DNA of 64,000 bases from Mycolicibacter algericus DSM 45454 (GTDB lineage: Bacteria; Actinomycetota; Actinomycetes; Mycobacteriales; Mycobacteriaceae), in the NCBI RefSeq assembly GCF_002086455.1, contig NZ_MVHC01000007.1, positions 153,719 to 217,718 of the forward strand, in the 5' to 3' direction. Under the pieces are notes generated by a model. The model searched no databases and was not told the DNA's origin. It saw only the letters and a list, made by a program, of their open reading frames with translations. The position numbers and the translations under genes were made by a program. How positions within the stretch are numbered: the stretch's first letter is position 1; each line of letters starts with the position of its first letter. Positions 24,491 through 33,357 of this stretch are shown one piece after another.

Positions 24491-25653
24491 GACGCGTAGC
24501 CATCGTCGGCGCCGGGATGACGCCGTTCCGGGAGCACTTCGCGCTGGGCATCAAGGACCTACTGCCGATGGCCTTCGCCGAGTGTGCCGCCAGCGTGGAC
24601 AAGGGCCTGGCCAAAACCGATGTGCAGGCGGCCTGGTTCGGGGCGCTGGGCACCACCGACGGCTTTCCGTCCGGGATCCTGGCCGACACCTTGGGACTGC
24701 CCGACCTACCGGTTACGCGGGTGGAGAACTCCTGCGCCACCGGCAATGACGCGGTCCGCAACGCGTTGTTCGGCGTCGCGTCCGGGGCGGTCGACGTGGC
24801 GCTGGTGATCGGTGCCGACAAGCTGCGGGAGACCGCCACCAAGGACATGCTCTGGGCCTGGGAGGAAACCGCGCGCGACATGGCGTGGGACTACCCGCTT
24901 GGGTTGGTCGCGCCGGCCGGTTTCGCCCTGCACGTACGGCGCTATCTGCACGAGTCGCCCGCTACCCGCGAGCACCTGGCGATGGTGGCGGTGAAGAACC
25001 ACCGGCACGGAACCAGTAACCCCCGCGCGCGGCTGCGTTTCGAGATCACCATGCAGCAGGCCCTCGAAGCGCCCATGGTGGCTTCCCCGTTCGGGGTGTA
25101 CGACTGCGCCCCACAGAGCGACGGCGCCGCCGCCCTGGTGCTGGCCGCCGAGGACGTGGTGGATCGCTTCACCGATCGGCCGGTGTGGATCCGCGGGGTG
25201 GGGCTGGGTCTGGACGCGGTGATGCATCAGCACAAACGGGACATGACGACGTTTCCGGCGACATTGCGCGCCGCCAAGCAGGCCTTCGCCATGGCCGGGC
25301 TGACGCCGTCGGACATCGATGTCGCCGAGGTGCACGACTATTTCACCGGTGTGGAGATGATCAGCTACGAAGACCTCGGCTTCGCCGAACGGTTCGAAGC
25401 CCACAAGTTGCTCGAAGCCGAGGTGACCAGTGTCGGTGGCGCATTGCCGGTCAATCCCAGCGGTGGTTTGAAGTCCAAAGGCCACCCGCCGGGGGCCACC
25501 GGTGTGGCACAGTGCGTAGAACTCTTCGAGCAGTTGCGCGGGACAGCGGTCAATCAGGTCGATGGCGCCCGGATCGGCTTGGCGCACAACATCGGAGGGC
25601 CAACTGCGGTGGCGGCGGTCACCATCGTGGAAGGGGGCGGCGATGGCGCTTAG
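24487..25653 (+). CDS. Thiolase / lipid-transfer (SCP-x type) family protein
   Basis: Predicted 388 aa from ATG 24487, which lies inside the partial fourth repeat. The active-site Cys83 is present in VENSCATGND, and the second-half motifs EVHDYFTGVE, GGLKSKGHPPGATG and AHNIGG are intact, so unlike the DUF35-thiolase fusion at 7095 this one can form an acyl-enzyme. It should cleave a 3-ketoacyl-CoA with CoA release of a two- or three-carbon unit. The HMG-CoA-synthase-like/OB protein upstream is a plausible partner. mceA follows after 63 bp. Confidence 0.93.
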   Translation: MRRVAIVGAGMTPFREHFALGIKDLLPMAFAECAASVDKGLAKTDVQAAWFGALGTTDGFPSGILADTLGLPDLPVTRVENSCATGNDAVRNALFGVASGAVDVALVIGADKLRETATKDMLWAWEETARDMAWDYPLGLVAPAGFALHVRRYLHESPATREHLAMVAVKNHRHGTSNPRARLRFEITMQQALEAPMVASPFGVYDCAPQSDGAAALVLAAEDVVDRFTDRPVWIRGVGLGLDAVMHQHKRDMTTFPATLRAAKQAFAMAGLTPSDIDVAEVHDYFTGVEMISYEDLGFAERFEAHKLLEAEVTSVGGALPVNPSGGLKSKGHPPGATGVAQCVELFEQLRGTAVNQVDGARIGLAHNIGGPTAVAAVTIVEGGGDGA

Positions 25654-25717
25654 CGGCACGGCGGCGCTTCCCATCCACATTGACGTGACCGTCAATAACT
25701 GGGCGGCGGTGCGGTAA
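25643..25717 (+). CDS. Possible 24-aa leader open frame before mceA
   Basis: ATG 25643 follows a GGGGGCGG purine run inside the last codons of the thiolase gene. The frame reads 24 residues (MALSGTAALPIHI at the start) and ends in TAA whose last base is the A of the mceA ATG (TAATG). A perfect 18-bp inverted repeat lies within it. It may couple mceA translation to the upstream operon. Evidence is positional only. Confidence 0.3.
   Translation: MALSGTAALPIHIDVTVNNWAAVR
25679..25696. promoter_or_regulatory. Perfect inverted repeat before mceA, ATTGACG-tgac-CGTCAAT
   Basis: Seven-bp arms with a 4-bp spacer, ending 20 bp before the mceA ATG. It could be a repressor operator for the mce genes or an RNA hairpin that limits access to the mceA start. 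It differs from all other palindromes in the window. Confidence 0.55.
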
Positions 25718-27018
25718 TGGTGCTGGGGGCAACCGCCGATCCACCGCTGGACCGGGAACACGGCGAGCAGAGCCAACAGGAGGCTGCGGCAGGGCGGCAT
25801 CGGCCCACCGGCCAGCGGCGAGAGTCGCCGGCCTATGTGCGGCCGATGATCGGGCTGCTGACGATCCTGACGATCGCGGCGCTCGTCGCGCTGCCGATCG
25901 CGCTGTTCCGCGGCAGCTTCACCCGCACGGTGCCGGTCACGGTGCTGTCCCAGCGCGCCGGTCTGGTGATGTACCCCGACGCCAAGGTCAAGCTGCGCGG
26001 CGTCCAGGTGGGCAAGGTCGGGTCCATCGAGCCGCTGGCGGATGGCACCGCCGTGCTGCGACTGGAGATGCAACCCGACCAGCTGCGGCTGATCCCGGCG
26101 AACGTCACCGCCCGAATCGCCTCCACGACGGTGTTCGGGGCCAAATCCGTCGAGCTGGTGGCGCCCCCGGACCCGGAGGCGACCAGATTGCACGCCGGTC
26201 AGGTGCTGGCCGGCGAGCACGTCACCGTCGAGATCAACACGGTGTTCCAACAGCTGGTGCGGGTGTTGGACAAGATCGACCCGAAGAAGCTGAACGAAAC
26301 GCTCAGCGCCGTCTCGACGGCGTTCAACGGACGCGGGCAGAAACTGGGGCAGGCGCTGACCGACTTCGACAAGCTACTGGCAGAGCTCGAGCCCAGCCTG
26401 GACACCCTCGAACATGAGGCCGCCACGATGCCACCGGTGTTTCGGTCTTACGCCGATGCGGCGCCGGATCTCACCGCTGCGCTCAACGCCACCAGCACCA
26501 TGAGTGAAAGCATCGTGGCCGAACGCAACAGCCTGGACAACTTCCTGCTCAGCGCCATCGGCCTGGCCGATACCGGCAACGAGGTACTGGGCGAGAACCG
26601 GCAGGGACTGACCGACCTGACGCGGGTGCTGGAGCCGACCGCACAACTGCTGGACAAATACAATGACGAACTCGGCTGTTCGATCGGCGGTTTGGTGCCG
26701 TTCGCCAAATCCCCGCCCTTCAACGTCCCCGGCATCATCATCACCGCCAGCTTCACCCTGGCCAAGGAACGCTACCGCTACCCCGACCACCTACCGAAGG
26801 TGGCGGCCCGCTCCGACCGCTCCTACTGCACGGAACTGGGCCTGCCCGACGTACCGCCCGAATACCGGGTGCCCGCGTTGATCGCCGATGTCGGAGCCAA
26901 CCCGTATGAATACGGCAACCAAGGCATCCTGCTGAACTCCGACGGCCTCAAGCAGGCGCTGTTCGGGCCGATCGGCGGACCGCCCCGCAACAGCGCCCAG
27001 GTGGGGATGCCCGGATGA
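25717..27018 (+). CDS. mceA: Mce family protein, MceA-type subunit
   Basis: Predicted 433 aa. A charged N-terminal stretch of about 40 residues precedes one membrane anchor (about residues 47-66, LLTILTIAALVALPIALF). The MCE/MlaD domain follows (YPDAKVKLRGVQVGKVGSI, with TVFGAKSVELVAP), then a long helical region and a Cys-containing C-terminal part (LGCSIGG, SYCTELGLP). MceA-F subunits form a hexameric periplasmic tunnel carrying lipids or sterols through the envelope. In known operons two yrbE permease genes come directly before mceA; here a thiolase does. mceB overlaps its stop by 4 bp. Confidence 0.93.
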   Translation: MVLGATADPPLDREHGEQSQQEAAAGRHRPTGQRRESPAYVRPMIGLLTILTIAALVALPIALFRGSFTRTVPVTVLSQRAGLVMYPDAKVKLRGVQVGKVGSIEPLADGTAVLRLEMQPDQLRLIPANVTARIASTTVFGAKSVELVAPPDPEATRLHAGQVLAGEHVTVEINTVFQQLVRVLDKIDPKKLNETLSAVSTAFNGRGQKLGQALTDFDKLLAELEPSLDTLEHEAATMPPVFRSYADAAPDLTAALNATSTMSESIVAERNSLDNFLLSAIGLADTGNEVLGENRQGLTDLTRVLEPTAQLLDKYNDELGCSIGGLVPFAKSPPFNVPGIIITASFTLAKERYRYPDHLPKVAARSDRSYCTELGLPDVPPEYRVPALIADVGANPYEYGNQGILLNSDGLKQALFGPIGGPPRNSAQVGMPG

Positions 27019-28043
27019 GACGCGACATGGGGCCACTGGTCAAGTTCGGGATCTATGCCGTGGTGATGGTGCTGGCCACGATCTTTCTGTTCGCGATCTT
27101 CGCCGAGGTCCGGACCGGCCCGACGGCGGGCTACCAGGCGGTCTTCTCCGACGCCTCCCGGCTGAAAGCCGGGGACAGCGTGCGAGTCGCCGGCGTTCGG
27201 GTCGGCACCGTCGGTCGCGTCGCGCTGCGCCCGGACGGCACGGTGCTGGTGAAATTCCAGGCTGACCGCAACATTTCGCTCACCACCGGCACTCAGGCCG
27301 CGGTGCGCTACTTGAATCTGGTCGGCGACCGCTACCTGGAACTGACCGACGGGCCCGGCTCGACCCGGCTGTTGCCGGTCGGCTCGGAGATCCCGCTGGA
27401 GCGGACCGCGCCCGCACTGGATCTGGACCTGCTGCTCAACGGCCTCAAGCCGGTGATCCGCGGACTGAACCCACAGGACGTCAACTCGCTCACCGCATCG
27501 CTGATCCAGATCATGCAGGGCCAGGGCGGCACCATCGACTCACTGCTGTCTCGGACATCGTCGTTCTCGAACTCCCTGGCGGACAACAACCAAGTGATCG
27601 AGTCCCTGATCGACCAACTGCGCGCCACGCTGGCCACCTTGTCCAACGGCGACAAGCGGTTTTCCGGGGCGATCGATCGACTGGGCAAGCTGGTCGCCGG
27701 CTTGGCGGCCGACCGCGACCCGATCGGCACCGCGGTGACGGCCCTGGACCGCGGCACCGCGTCGCTGGCCGATCTGCTCGGCAACGCCCGCGATCCACTG
27801 ACCAACACGATCACCCAGGTCGATCGGTTGACCACCGCGATAAACGCCGATCTGGCCGGCCTGGACATGTCGATACAGAAGGCGCCGGAGAACTACCGCA
27901 AGGCTATCCGGCTCGGCGCCTACGGCGGATTCATCCAGTACTACATCTGCGCCGTGCAGGTCCGGGTCAGCGACACCCAGGGCCGGACGGCGGTATTCCC
28001 CTGGATCAAAGCGGAGGAGGGCCGATGCAGCGACACCGACTGA
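27015..28043 (+). CDS. mceB: Mce family protein, MceB-type subunit
   Basis: Predicted 342 aa, starting ATG 27015 over the mceA stop. An N-terminal membrane segment (FGIYAVVMVLATIFLFAIFA) is followed by the MCE domain (RLKAGDSVRVAGVRVGTVG, YLNLVGDRYLEL). A helical heptad-like region and a short C-terminal IQYYICAVQVRV end the protein. Length matches MceB subunits. It forms one ring position of the Mce transporter tube; 46 bp separate it from mceC. Confidence 0.92.
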   Translation: MRRDMGPLVKFGIYAVVMVLATIFLFAIFAEVRTGPTAGYQAVFSDASRLKAGDSVRVAGVRVGTVGRVALRPDGTVLVKFQADRNISLTTGTQAAVRYLNLVGDRYLELTDGPGSTRLLPVGSEIPLERTAPALDLDLLLNGLKPVIRGLNPQDVNSLTASLIQIMQGQGGTIDSLLSRTSSFSNSLADNNQVIESLIDQLRATLATLSNGDKRFSGAIDRLGKLVAGLAADRDPIGTAVTALDRGTASLADLLGNARDPLTNTITQVDRLTTAINADLAGLDMSIQKAPENYRKAIRLGAYGGFIQYYICAVQVRVSDTQGRTAVFPWIKAEEGRCSDTD

Positions 28044-28089
28044 GCGGCGTGCTGCCCGCCGCTGCGCCGGTACAGCGGGGGAGCCACCG

Positions 28090-29184
28090 ATGCTGAAATA
28101 CCGCGGCAGCCAATTGAGCAGGATGGGCCTGATCGGCATCGTGGTCGTGGCCTTCATCGTCGCGATCGGGTTGCAGCCCGAACAGTTGATCCAGTGGGCC
28201 ACCAGCGTGCGTTACCAGGCCCGGTTCGCCGAAGCCGGTGGCCTGAGCACCGGTGCCGACGTCACGCTGTCGGGGATCAAGGTCGGCTCGGTCACCGATG
28301 TCGCACTCGACAACGGCGACGCTCTGGTGACGTTCACGCTGGCCGGCAAGTACCCGCTGGGCTCGCAGACCACCGCGCACATCCGCACCGGGTCGTTGCT
28401 CGGCGAGCGGGTGCTGACGGTGGAGCCCGCCGGCAGCGACAAGATGCGCCCGCTGGATGTCATCCCGCTCACCCGCACGTCGTCGCCGTACTCGCTGGTC
28501 GACGCGGTCGGCGAACTGACGTCCAATACCGCCGGCACCGACACCGAATCACTGAACCGTTCGTTGGACACCCTGTCGGACACCATCGACCAGATCGCGC
28601 CGCAGCTGGGGCCGACGTTCGACGGCCTGAGCAGGTTGTCCCGGGCGGTCCACAGCCGCAACGAGGGCCTCGCCGACTTGCTGAAATCGGCCGCCGAGCT
28701 CACCGGTGTGCTCTCCGAACGCAGCCAGCAGATCAACTCGCTGATCCTGGACGCCGACAGCCTCGTCGACGTGCTCAACACCCGTCGGCAGGCGATCGTC
28801 AACCTGCTGGTCAGCACGTCGGCGGTGTCGCGGCAGCTGTCTGAACTCGTCGCCCAGAACAACGAACAGCTCAAACCGACGCTGGCGAAGATCATCGAGC
28901 TGAACAAGATCCTGGAGAAGAACCGGGACAACCTCGCCAAGGCGCTGCCCGGTCTGGCCAAATACGAACTCACCCAAGGCGAGACGGTGTCCAACGGGTC
29001 CTACTACAGCGCCTACGTTCCGAACCTGTTCCTGCCGCAGCTGTTCCAGCCGTTCTTCGACTACATCTTCGGCTTCCGGCGCGGCGTCGACGCCGGGCAA
29101 CCGCCGGACAATGCCGGGCCGCGTGCCGAACTGCCGTTCCCGATCAACGGGATTCCGCAACCAGGAGACCTGCCGCCCCGATGA
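28090..29184 (+). CDS. mceC: Mce family protein, MceC-type subunit
   Basis: Predicted 364 aa from ATG 28090 behind GGGGAG. N-terminal anchor GLIGIVVVAFIVAIGL, then the MCE domain (STGADVTLSGIKVGSVTDVA, IRTGSLLGERVLTV). The long central helical region (about residues 135-300) would build the wall of the tunnel, and a C-terminal Pro-rich tail (PPDNAGPRAELPFP) follows. Order and length correspond to MceC. mceD overlaps its stop by 4 bp. Confidence 0.92.
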   Translation: MLKYRGSQLSRMGLIGIVVVAFIVAIGLQPEQLIQWATSVRYQARFAEAGGLSTGADVTLSGIKVGSVTDVALDNGDALVTFTLAGKYPLGSQTTAHIRTGSLLGERVLTVEPAGSDKMRPLDVIPLTRTSSPYSLVDAVGELTSNTAGTDTESLNRSLDTLSDTIDQIAPQLGPTFDGLSRLSRAVHSRNEGLADLLKSAAELTGVLSERSQQINSLILDADSLVDVLNTRRQAIVNLLVSTSAVSRQLSELVAQNNEQLKPTLAKIIELNKILEKNRDNLAKALPGLAKYELTQGETVSNGSYYSAYVPNLFLPQLFQPFFDYIFGFRRGVDAGQPPDNAGPRAELPFPINGIPQPGDLPPR

Positions 29185-30635
29185 AGACTCGTAGATCACT
29201 GCAGATCGCGGCGGCCGCCGTGGCGGCGCTGCTGGTGCTGGCGGGCGCGGGCATCCTGATCCGGCACACCGTGCTGAAGCCGACCAAGATCACTGCGTAC
29301 TTCTCCACCGCAACCGCCATCTATCCCGGTGACGAGGTCCGGGTCGCCGGGGTGAAGGTCGGCACCATCGACAGCATCGAACCGCAGGGCACCCAGGCCA
29401 AGCTCACCCTGCGCGTCGACCGCAAGGTGCCGATCCCGGCCGACGCCAAAGCCGTCATCGTCGCACCCAACCTGGTGGCGGCGCGGTTCGTCCAGCTCAC
29501 CCCCGCCTACCATCGAGGCGACGGGCCGACCCTGCCTGACGGCGCGGTGATCCCGCGTGAGCACACCGCGGTCCCGGTCGAGTGGGATGAGGTCAAGACC
29601 CAATTGAACCGGCTTGCCGCGGAACTGGGTCCGCGCAGCGGTGTTTCGGGAACGTCGGCGTCGCGCTTCATCGACAGTGCGGCCAATGCGATGGACGGCA
29701 ACGGCGCCAAACTGCGCGAGACCTTGGCTCAACTCTCCGGTATGGCCCGGATCTTTGCCGAGGGCAGCGGAAACATCGTCGACATCATCACGGGCCTGCA
29801 GACGTTCGTGACGGCGCTGCGTGACAGCGATCAGCAGATCGTGGTGTTCGAGTCGCGGCTCGCCACGTTGACCAGTGTGGTCAACGACAGCCGATCCAAC
29901 TTGGATGCCGCTCTCACCGACTTCGCCGGCGCGATCGACACGGTGCGGGATTTCGTGGCGGGGAGCCGCGCCGAAACTGCCGAGGCGCTGCGGGGTGTGG
30001 CCGCCGTCAGCCAGACGCTGGTGGATTCGAAGAACGCGATCCGCAATATCCTGCACATCACCCCGAACGCGATCGCCAACACACTCAATATGTACAACGT
30101 GACCAGCGGGACCCCGGTGGGCTCGTTCGCGTTCGCCAACTTCAGCAACCCGGTTCAGGCGATCTGCACGATGACCGGTGCGATCGGCAACGTGACGTCG
30201 ACGGAGACCGGCAAATTGTGCGAGGGGTACCTCGGGCCGGCCATGCGGCTGCTGAATTTCAACGGGCTCCCGTTGCCGATGTCTCCGTATCTGACCAAGG
30301 CGGCCAGCCCGGAGAAGTTGATCTATACCGACCCGGCGTTGATGCCGCACGCCGAGCACCCGGGAAGCCTGCCGGAACAGGAACCGTCGATCTCGGCCTA
30401 CACCGGGCTGCACGGCGACGTCCCGCCGCCGCCGGGCTGGACGGATCCGCTGCAACCGCGCGGTTCCCTTGCGCCCGACGGATTGCCGGCCGCAGCGACA
30501 CCGCCACTGAACCCCGGAGTGCCGCTGCCCAGTCCGACCACCTTCGACGGGATGCTGCTGCCCGGCCCGCCACCTCCGGGCCCGCCGCCCGGTCTGCCCG
30601 GTCCGTTGCCGGCGGAAGGGACACCCTCGCCATGA
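29181..30635 (+). CDS. mceD: Mce family protein, MceD-type subunit with Pro-rich tail
   Basis: Predicted 484 aa. The N-terminal anchor (AAAAVAALLVLAGAGILI) is followed by the MCE domain (YPGDEVRVAGVKVGTIDSI, APNLVAARFVQLTP). Long helices extend to about residue 300. The last 75 residues are very rich in Pro and Gly (LLPGPPPPGPPPGLPGPLP), a low-complexity tail found in MceD-type subunits that probably lies outside the tube. mceE overlaps the stop by 4 bp. Confidence 0.92.
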   Translation: MKTRRSLQIAAAAVAALLVLAGAGILIRHTVLKPTKITAYFSTATAIYPGDEVRVAGVKVGTIDSIEPQGTQAKLTLRVDRKVPIPADAKAVIVAPNLVAARFVQLTPAYHRGDGPTLPDGAVIPREHTAVPVEWDEVKTQLNRLAAELGPRSGVSGTSASRFIDSAANAMDGNGAKLRETLAQLSGMARIFAEGSGNIVDIITGLQTFVTALRDSDQQIVVFESRLATLTSVVNDSRSNLDAALTDFAGAIDTVRDFVAGSRAETAEALRGVAAVSQTLVDSKNAIRNILHITPNAIANTLNMYNVTSGTPVGSFAFANFSNPVQAICTMTGAIGNVTSTETGKLCEGYLGPAMRLLNFNGLPLPMSPYLTKAASPEKLIYTDPALMPHAEHPGSLPEQEPSISAYTGLHGDVPPPPGWTDPLQPRGSLAPDGLPAAATPPLNPGVPLPSPTTFDGMLLPGPPPPGPPPGLPGPLPAEGTPSP

Positions 30636-31795
30636 TCGGTCTACGCTCACTGCGGCGCAGCGCGGCGCTTGCCCTCGTGGTCGCCGCCACCACGACCGGC
30701 TGCGCCTTCGGCGGTCTGAACTCGGTGGCGCTGCCGGGCGTTCAAGGCCGCGGTTCCGGAGCGCAGCATTTCACCGTCCGGCTGGCCAATGTCGGGACAT
30801 TGGAATCCAATTCGCCGGTGATGCTCTCCGATGTGGTGATCGGCAGCGTCGGCAAGATGACCGTCACCGACTGGCACGCCAACGTCGACATCGCGGTCAA
30901 CCCCGGCGTTGAGGTCCCGGCCAATGCGGTGGCGACCGTCGGGCAGACCAGCCTGCTCGGTTCGATGCATCTGGCGCTCAATCCGCCGATCGGGCAGCAG
31001 CCGACGGGGCGGCTGGCACCCGGCGCGACCATACCGCTGAGCGACTCGTCGACGTACCCCTCCACCGAGCAGACCCTTTCGTCGCTGGCGGTAATCGTCA
31101 ACGGGGGAGGGCTCGGCCAGATCGGTGACATCATCCACAACTTCAGCACCTCCATGGCGGGACGGGAGGCCGACATCCGCGATCTGATCGTCCGGCTGGA
31201 CAACTTCACCGGGGCGCTGGATCGGCAGCGGAACAACATCGTCGAGGCCATCGGTGAGATGAACCGGACGGCCACGGCATTCGCCGGGCAGCGCGACACC
31301 ATCCACCGTGCGCTGGACAAGATTCCTCCGGCCATCGACGTCTTGATCAAGGAGCGACCCAAGTTCGTCACCGCGTTGACCAAACTCGGCCAGTTCGGCG
31401 ACCTGTCGGCCGGGCTGGTCAATGATTCTGGGCGCGAACTGGTCTCCGACCTCATCCACATCGAACCGGCGTTGCGGTCGCTGGCCAACATCGGCCCGGA
31501 GCTCAACTCGGCGGTCGCCTACGCCTCGGCTTTCCCGTACGGGCCCAATGCGATCGAGCGCGCCGTGCGGGGTGACTTCCTGAACCTGTTCGCCGTCTTC
31601 GACCTCACCAAACCGCGACTCAAGCGGGCGCTGTTCGCCGGCACCCAGTGGGGTGACGAAGATGCGAAACTCGTTCCGGCGCCCGGTGACCCGTGGTATC
31701 TGAACTATTCCTACGACCCGCTGCAAGAACCGATTCTGCAGGCTTCGAGCCAGGGCTTACCGCCGGGAACCCTCGGGTCGGGAGGCGGTGGATAG
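30632..31795 (+). CDS. mceE: Mce family lipoprotein, MceE-type subunit
   Basis: Predicted 387 aa from ATG 30632. The signal peptide ends in a lipobox-like TTTGC with lipidation Cys24, so the protein would be anchored by lipid rather than by a transmembrane helix, as is typical for the fifth Mce subunit (the LprK/LprN position). The MCE domain follows (LESNSPVMLSDVVIGSVG, TVGQTSLLGSMHL). mceF begins on the base after the stop. Confidence 0.93.
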   Translation: MIGLRSLRRSAALALVVAATTTGCAFGGLNSVALPGVQGRGSGAQHFTVRLANVGTLESNSPVMLSDVVIGSVGKMTVTDWHANVDIAVNPGVEVPANAVATVGQTSLLGSMHLALNPPIGQQPTGRLAPGATIPLSDSSTYPSTEQTLSSLAVIVNGGGLGQIGDIIHNFSTSMAGREADIRDLIVRLDNFTGALDRQRNNIVEAIGEMNRTATAFAGQRDTIHRALDKIPPAIDVLIKERPKFVTALTKLGQFGDLSAGLVNDSGRELVSDLIHIEPALRSLANIGPELNSAVAYASAFPYGPNAIERAVRGDFLNLFAVFDLTKPRLKRALFAGTQWGDEDAKLVPAPGDPWYLNYSYDPLQEPILQASSQGLPPGTLGSGGGG

Positions 31796-33340
31796 ATGCT
31801 GACACGCTTCGTACGCATTCAGCTGGCCCTGTTCCTCATAGCATCGGTGATCGGCGTTTCAGCCATGATCTTCGGCTACATGCAGGTGCCGACCCTGCTC
31901 GGGATCGGCCGGGTCACGGTCAAGCTGGACCTGCCGGAGACCGGCGGGCTCTACCGATTCTCCAACGTCACCTACAACGGGGTGCAGATCGGCACGGTCA
32001 CCAACGTCGAGCTGACGCCGGGCGGCGTGCGCGCCACGTTGTCGCTGAGTCGATCACCGAAGATCCCGGCGGATCTGACCGCCGCGGTGCGTAGCGTTTC
32101 GGCGATCGGCGAGCAGTATGTCGATCTGCTGCCGCGCAGCGACGGCGGTCCGTACCTGCAGAACGGCTCGGTGATCGCGGCGTCCGACACGCAAGTGCCC
32201 CAACAGGTCGGTCCGATGCTCGATCAGGTCAGTGCCCTGGTCGACAGCATCCCCAAGGACCGGCTCAGCGACTTGCTCGACGAGACCTTCCAAGCCTTCG
32301 ACGGCGCGGGTTACGACTTCCAATCACTGCTGGATTCGGCGACCACGATCAGCGGTGACGCCAACCGGGTCGCCGACAAGGTGCGCAAGCTGGTCGATGA
32401 CGGTGCGCCACTGCTGGACTCCCAGGAGAAAAGCACCGACGCGATCCGGACCTGGGCGCGCAGCGTGGCCGGGATCTCCGAACAGGTCGCCGTCAACGAC
32501 CCGCAGTTGCGCGCGATCTTGCAGCGCGGTCCCGGATTCGCCGAGGAGGTGTCCGGTCTGATGCAGGATCTCAAGCCCACGCTGCCGATTCTGCTGGCGA
32601 ACCTGAACACCCTGGGGCAGGTGTTGATGGTCTACAACCCATCGCTGGAACAGTTGATGGTGCTGTTGCCCGGATACATTGCGGCCCAGCAGTCGTTCGG
32701 TCTGCCCAAGAACAACCCGACCGGTCTGCCGCAGGGCGACTTCACCCTCACCTTCGGTGACCCCAACCCGTGCACCGTGGGGTTTCTGCCGGCCTCCTCC
32801 TGGCGCTCCCCGGCCGACACCACCACGATCGACACCCCCGATGGGTTGTACTGCAAACTCCCGCAGGATTCCCCCGTGTCGGTGCGCGGCGCCCGCAACT
32901 TCCCGTGTATCGAGCACCCGGGTAAGCGCGCGCCCACGGTCGAACTGTGCGACGACCCGAAGGGGTTCGTGCCCATCGCGATGCGTCAGCACCTCACCGG
33001 ACCCGGACCCATCGACCCGAACCTGCTCAAGCAGGGCATCCCGATCGACGACCGGGCCGATTTCAACGACCGGATCTTCGCCCCGACCGGGGGCACCCCG
33101 TTGCCGCCGTGGGCCACCCCGTCGGGGACATCACCGGATTCCCCCCGGCCCGAGGTTCCGGCGCCGCCGCCGCCGTTCGCCGGGCACGACGGGAGTGCTG
33201 AGCAGCGGCCACCGGTGGCGGTGTTGCCCTATGACCCGAACACCGGCAAGTACATGACCCCCGACGGGCGCTACGAGCAGCAGACCAACCTGGTGCCCGG
33301 TTCGGGCCCCAAGACGTGGACCGACCTGATGCCGTCCTAG
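31796..33340 (+). CDS. mceF: Mce family protein, MceF-type subunit
   Basis: Predicted 514 aa, the longest of the six. The N-terminal anchor is FVRIQLALFLIASVIGVSAM; the MCE domain includes YRFSNVTYNGVQIGTVTNVE and SAIGEQYVDLLP. The C-terminal third contains several Cys residues (NPCTVGF, YCKLPQ, FPCIEHPG, ELCDDP) and a Pro-rich linker (RPEVPAPPPPFAG). It closes the six-subunit set. A strong AAGGAGG site and an exported-protein gene follow 17 bp later, probably on the same transcript. Confidence 0.93.
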   Translation: MLTRFVRIQLALFLIASVIGVSAMIFGYMQVPTLLGIGRVTVKLDLPETGGLYRFSNVTYNGVQIGTVTNVELTPGGVRATLSLSRSPKIPADLTAAVRSVSAIGEQYVDLLPRSDGGPYLQNGSVIAASDTQVPQQVGPMLDQVSALVDSIPKDRLSDLLDETFQAFDGAGYDFQSLLDSATTISGDANRVADKVRKLVDDGAPLLDSQEKSTDAIRTWARSVAGISEQVAVNDPQLRAILQRGPGFAEEVSGLMQDLKPTLPILLANLNTLGQVLMVYNPSLEQLMVLLPGYIAAQQSFGLPKNNPTGLPQGDFTLTFGDPNPCTVGFLPASSWRSPADTTTIDTPDGLYCKLPQDSPVSVRGARNFPCIEHPGKRAPTVELCDDPKGFVPIAMRQHLTGPGPIDPNLLKQGIPIDDRADFNDRIFAPTGGTPLPPWATPSGTSPDSPRPEVPAPPPPFAGHDGSAEQRPPVAVLPYDPNTGKYMTPDGRYEQQTNLVPGSGPKTWTDLMPS

Positions 33341-33357
33341 CCGAAGGAGGACATAAC

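Noticed and set aside
23034..24881. A 615-codon minus-strand open frame that runs through the 80-bp repeats
   Set aside because: It shows the repeat as an internal protein repeat, but it is antisense to two recognisable genes and the repeat frame logic (ATGA coupling) works only on the plus strand.
29196..30650. A 484-codon minus-strand open frame opposite mceD
   Set aside because: It mirrors the mceD frame exactly in extent and has no domain features, while mceD has signal-anchor and MCE domain.
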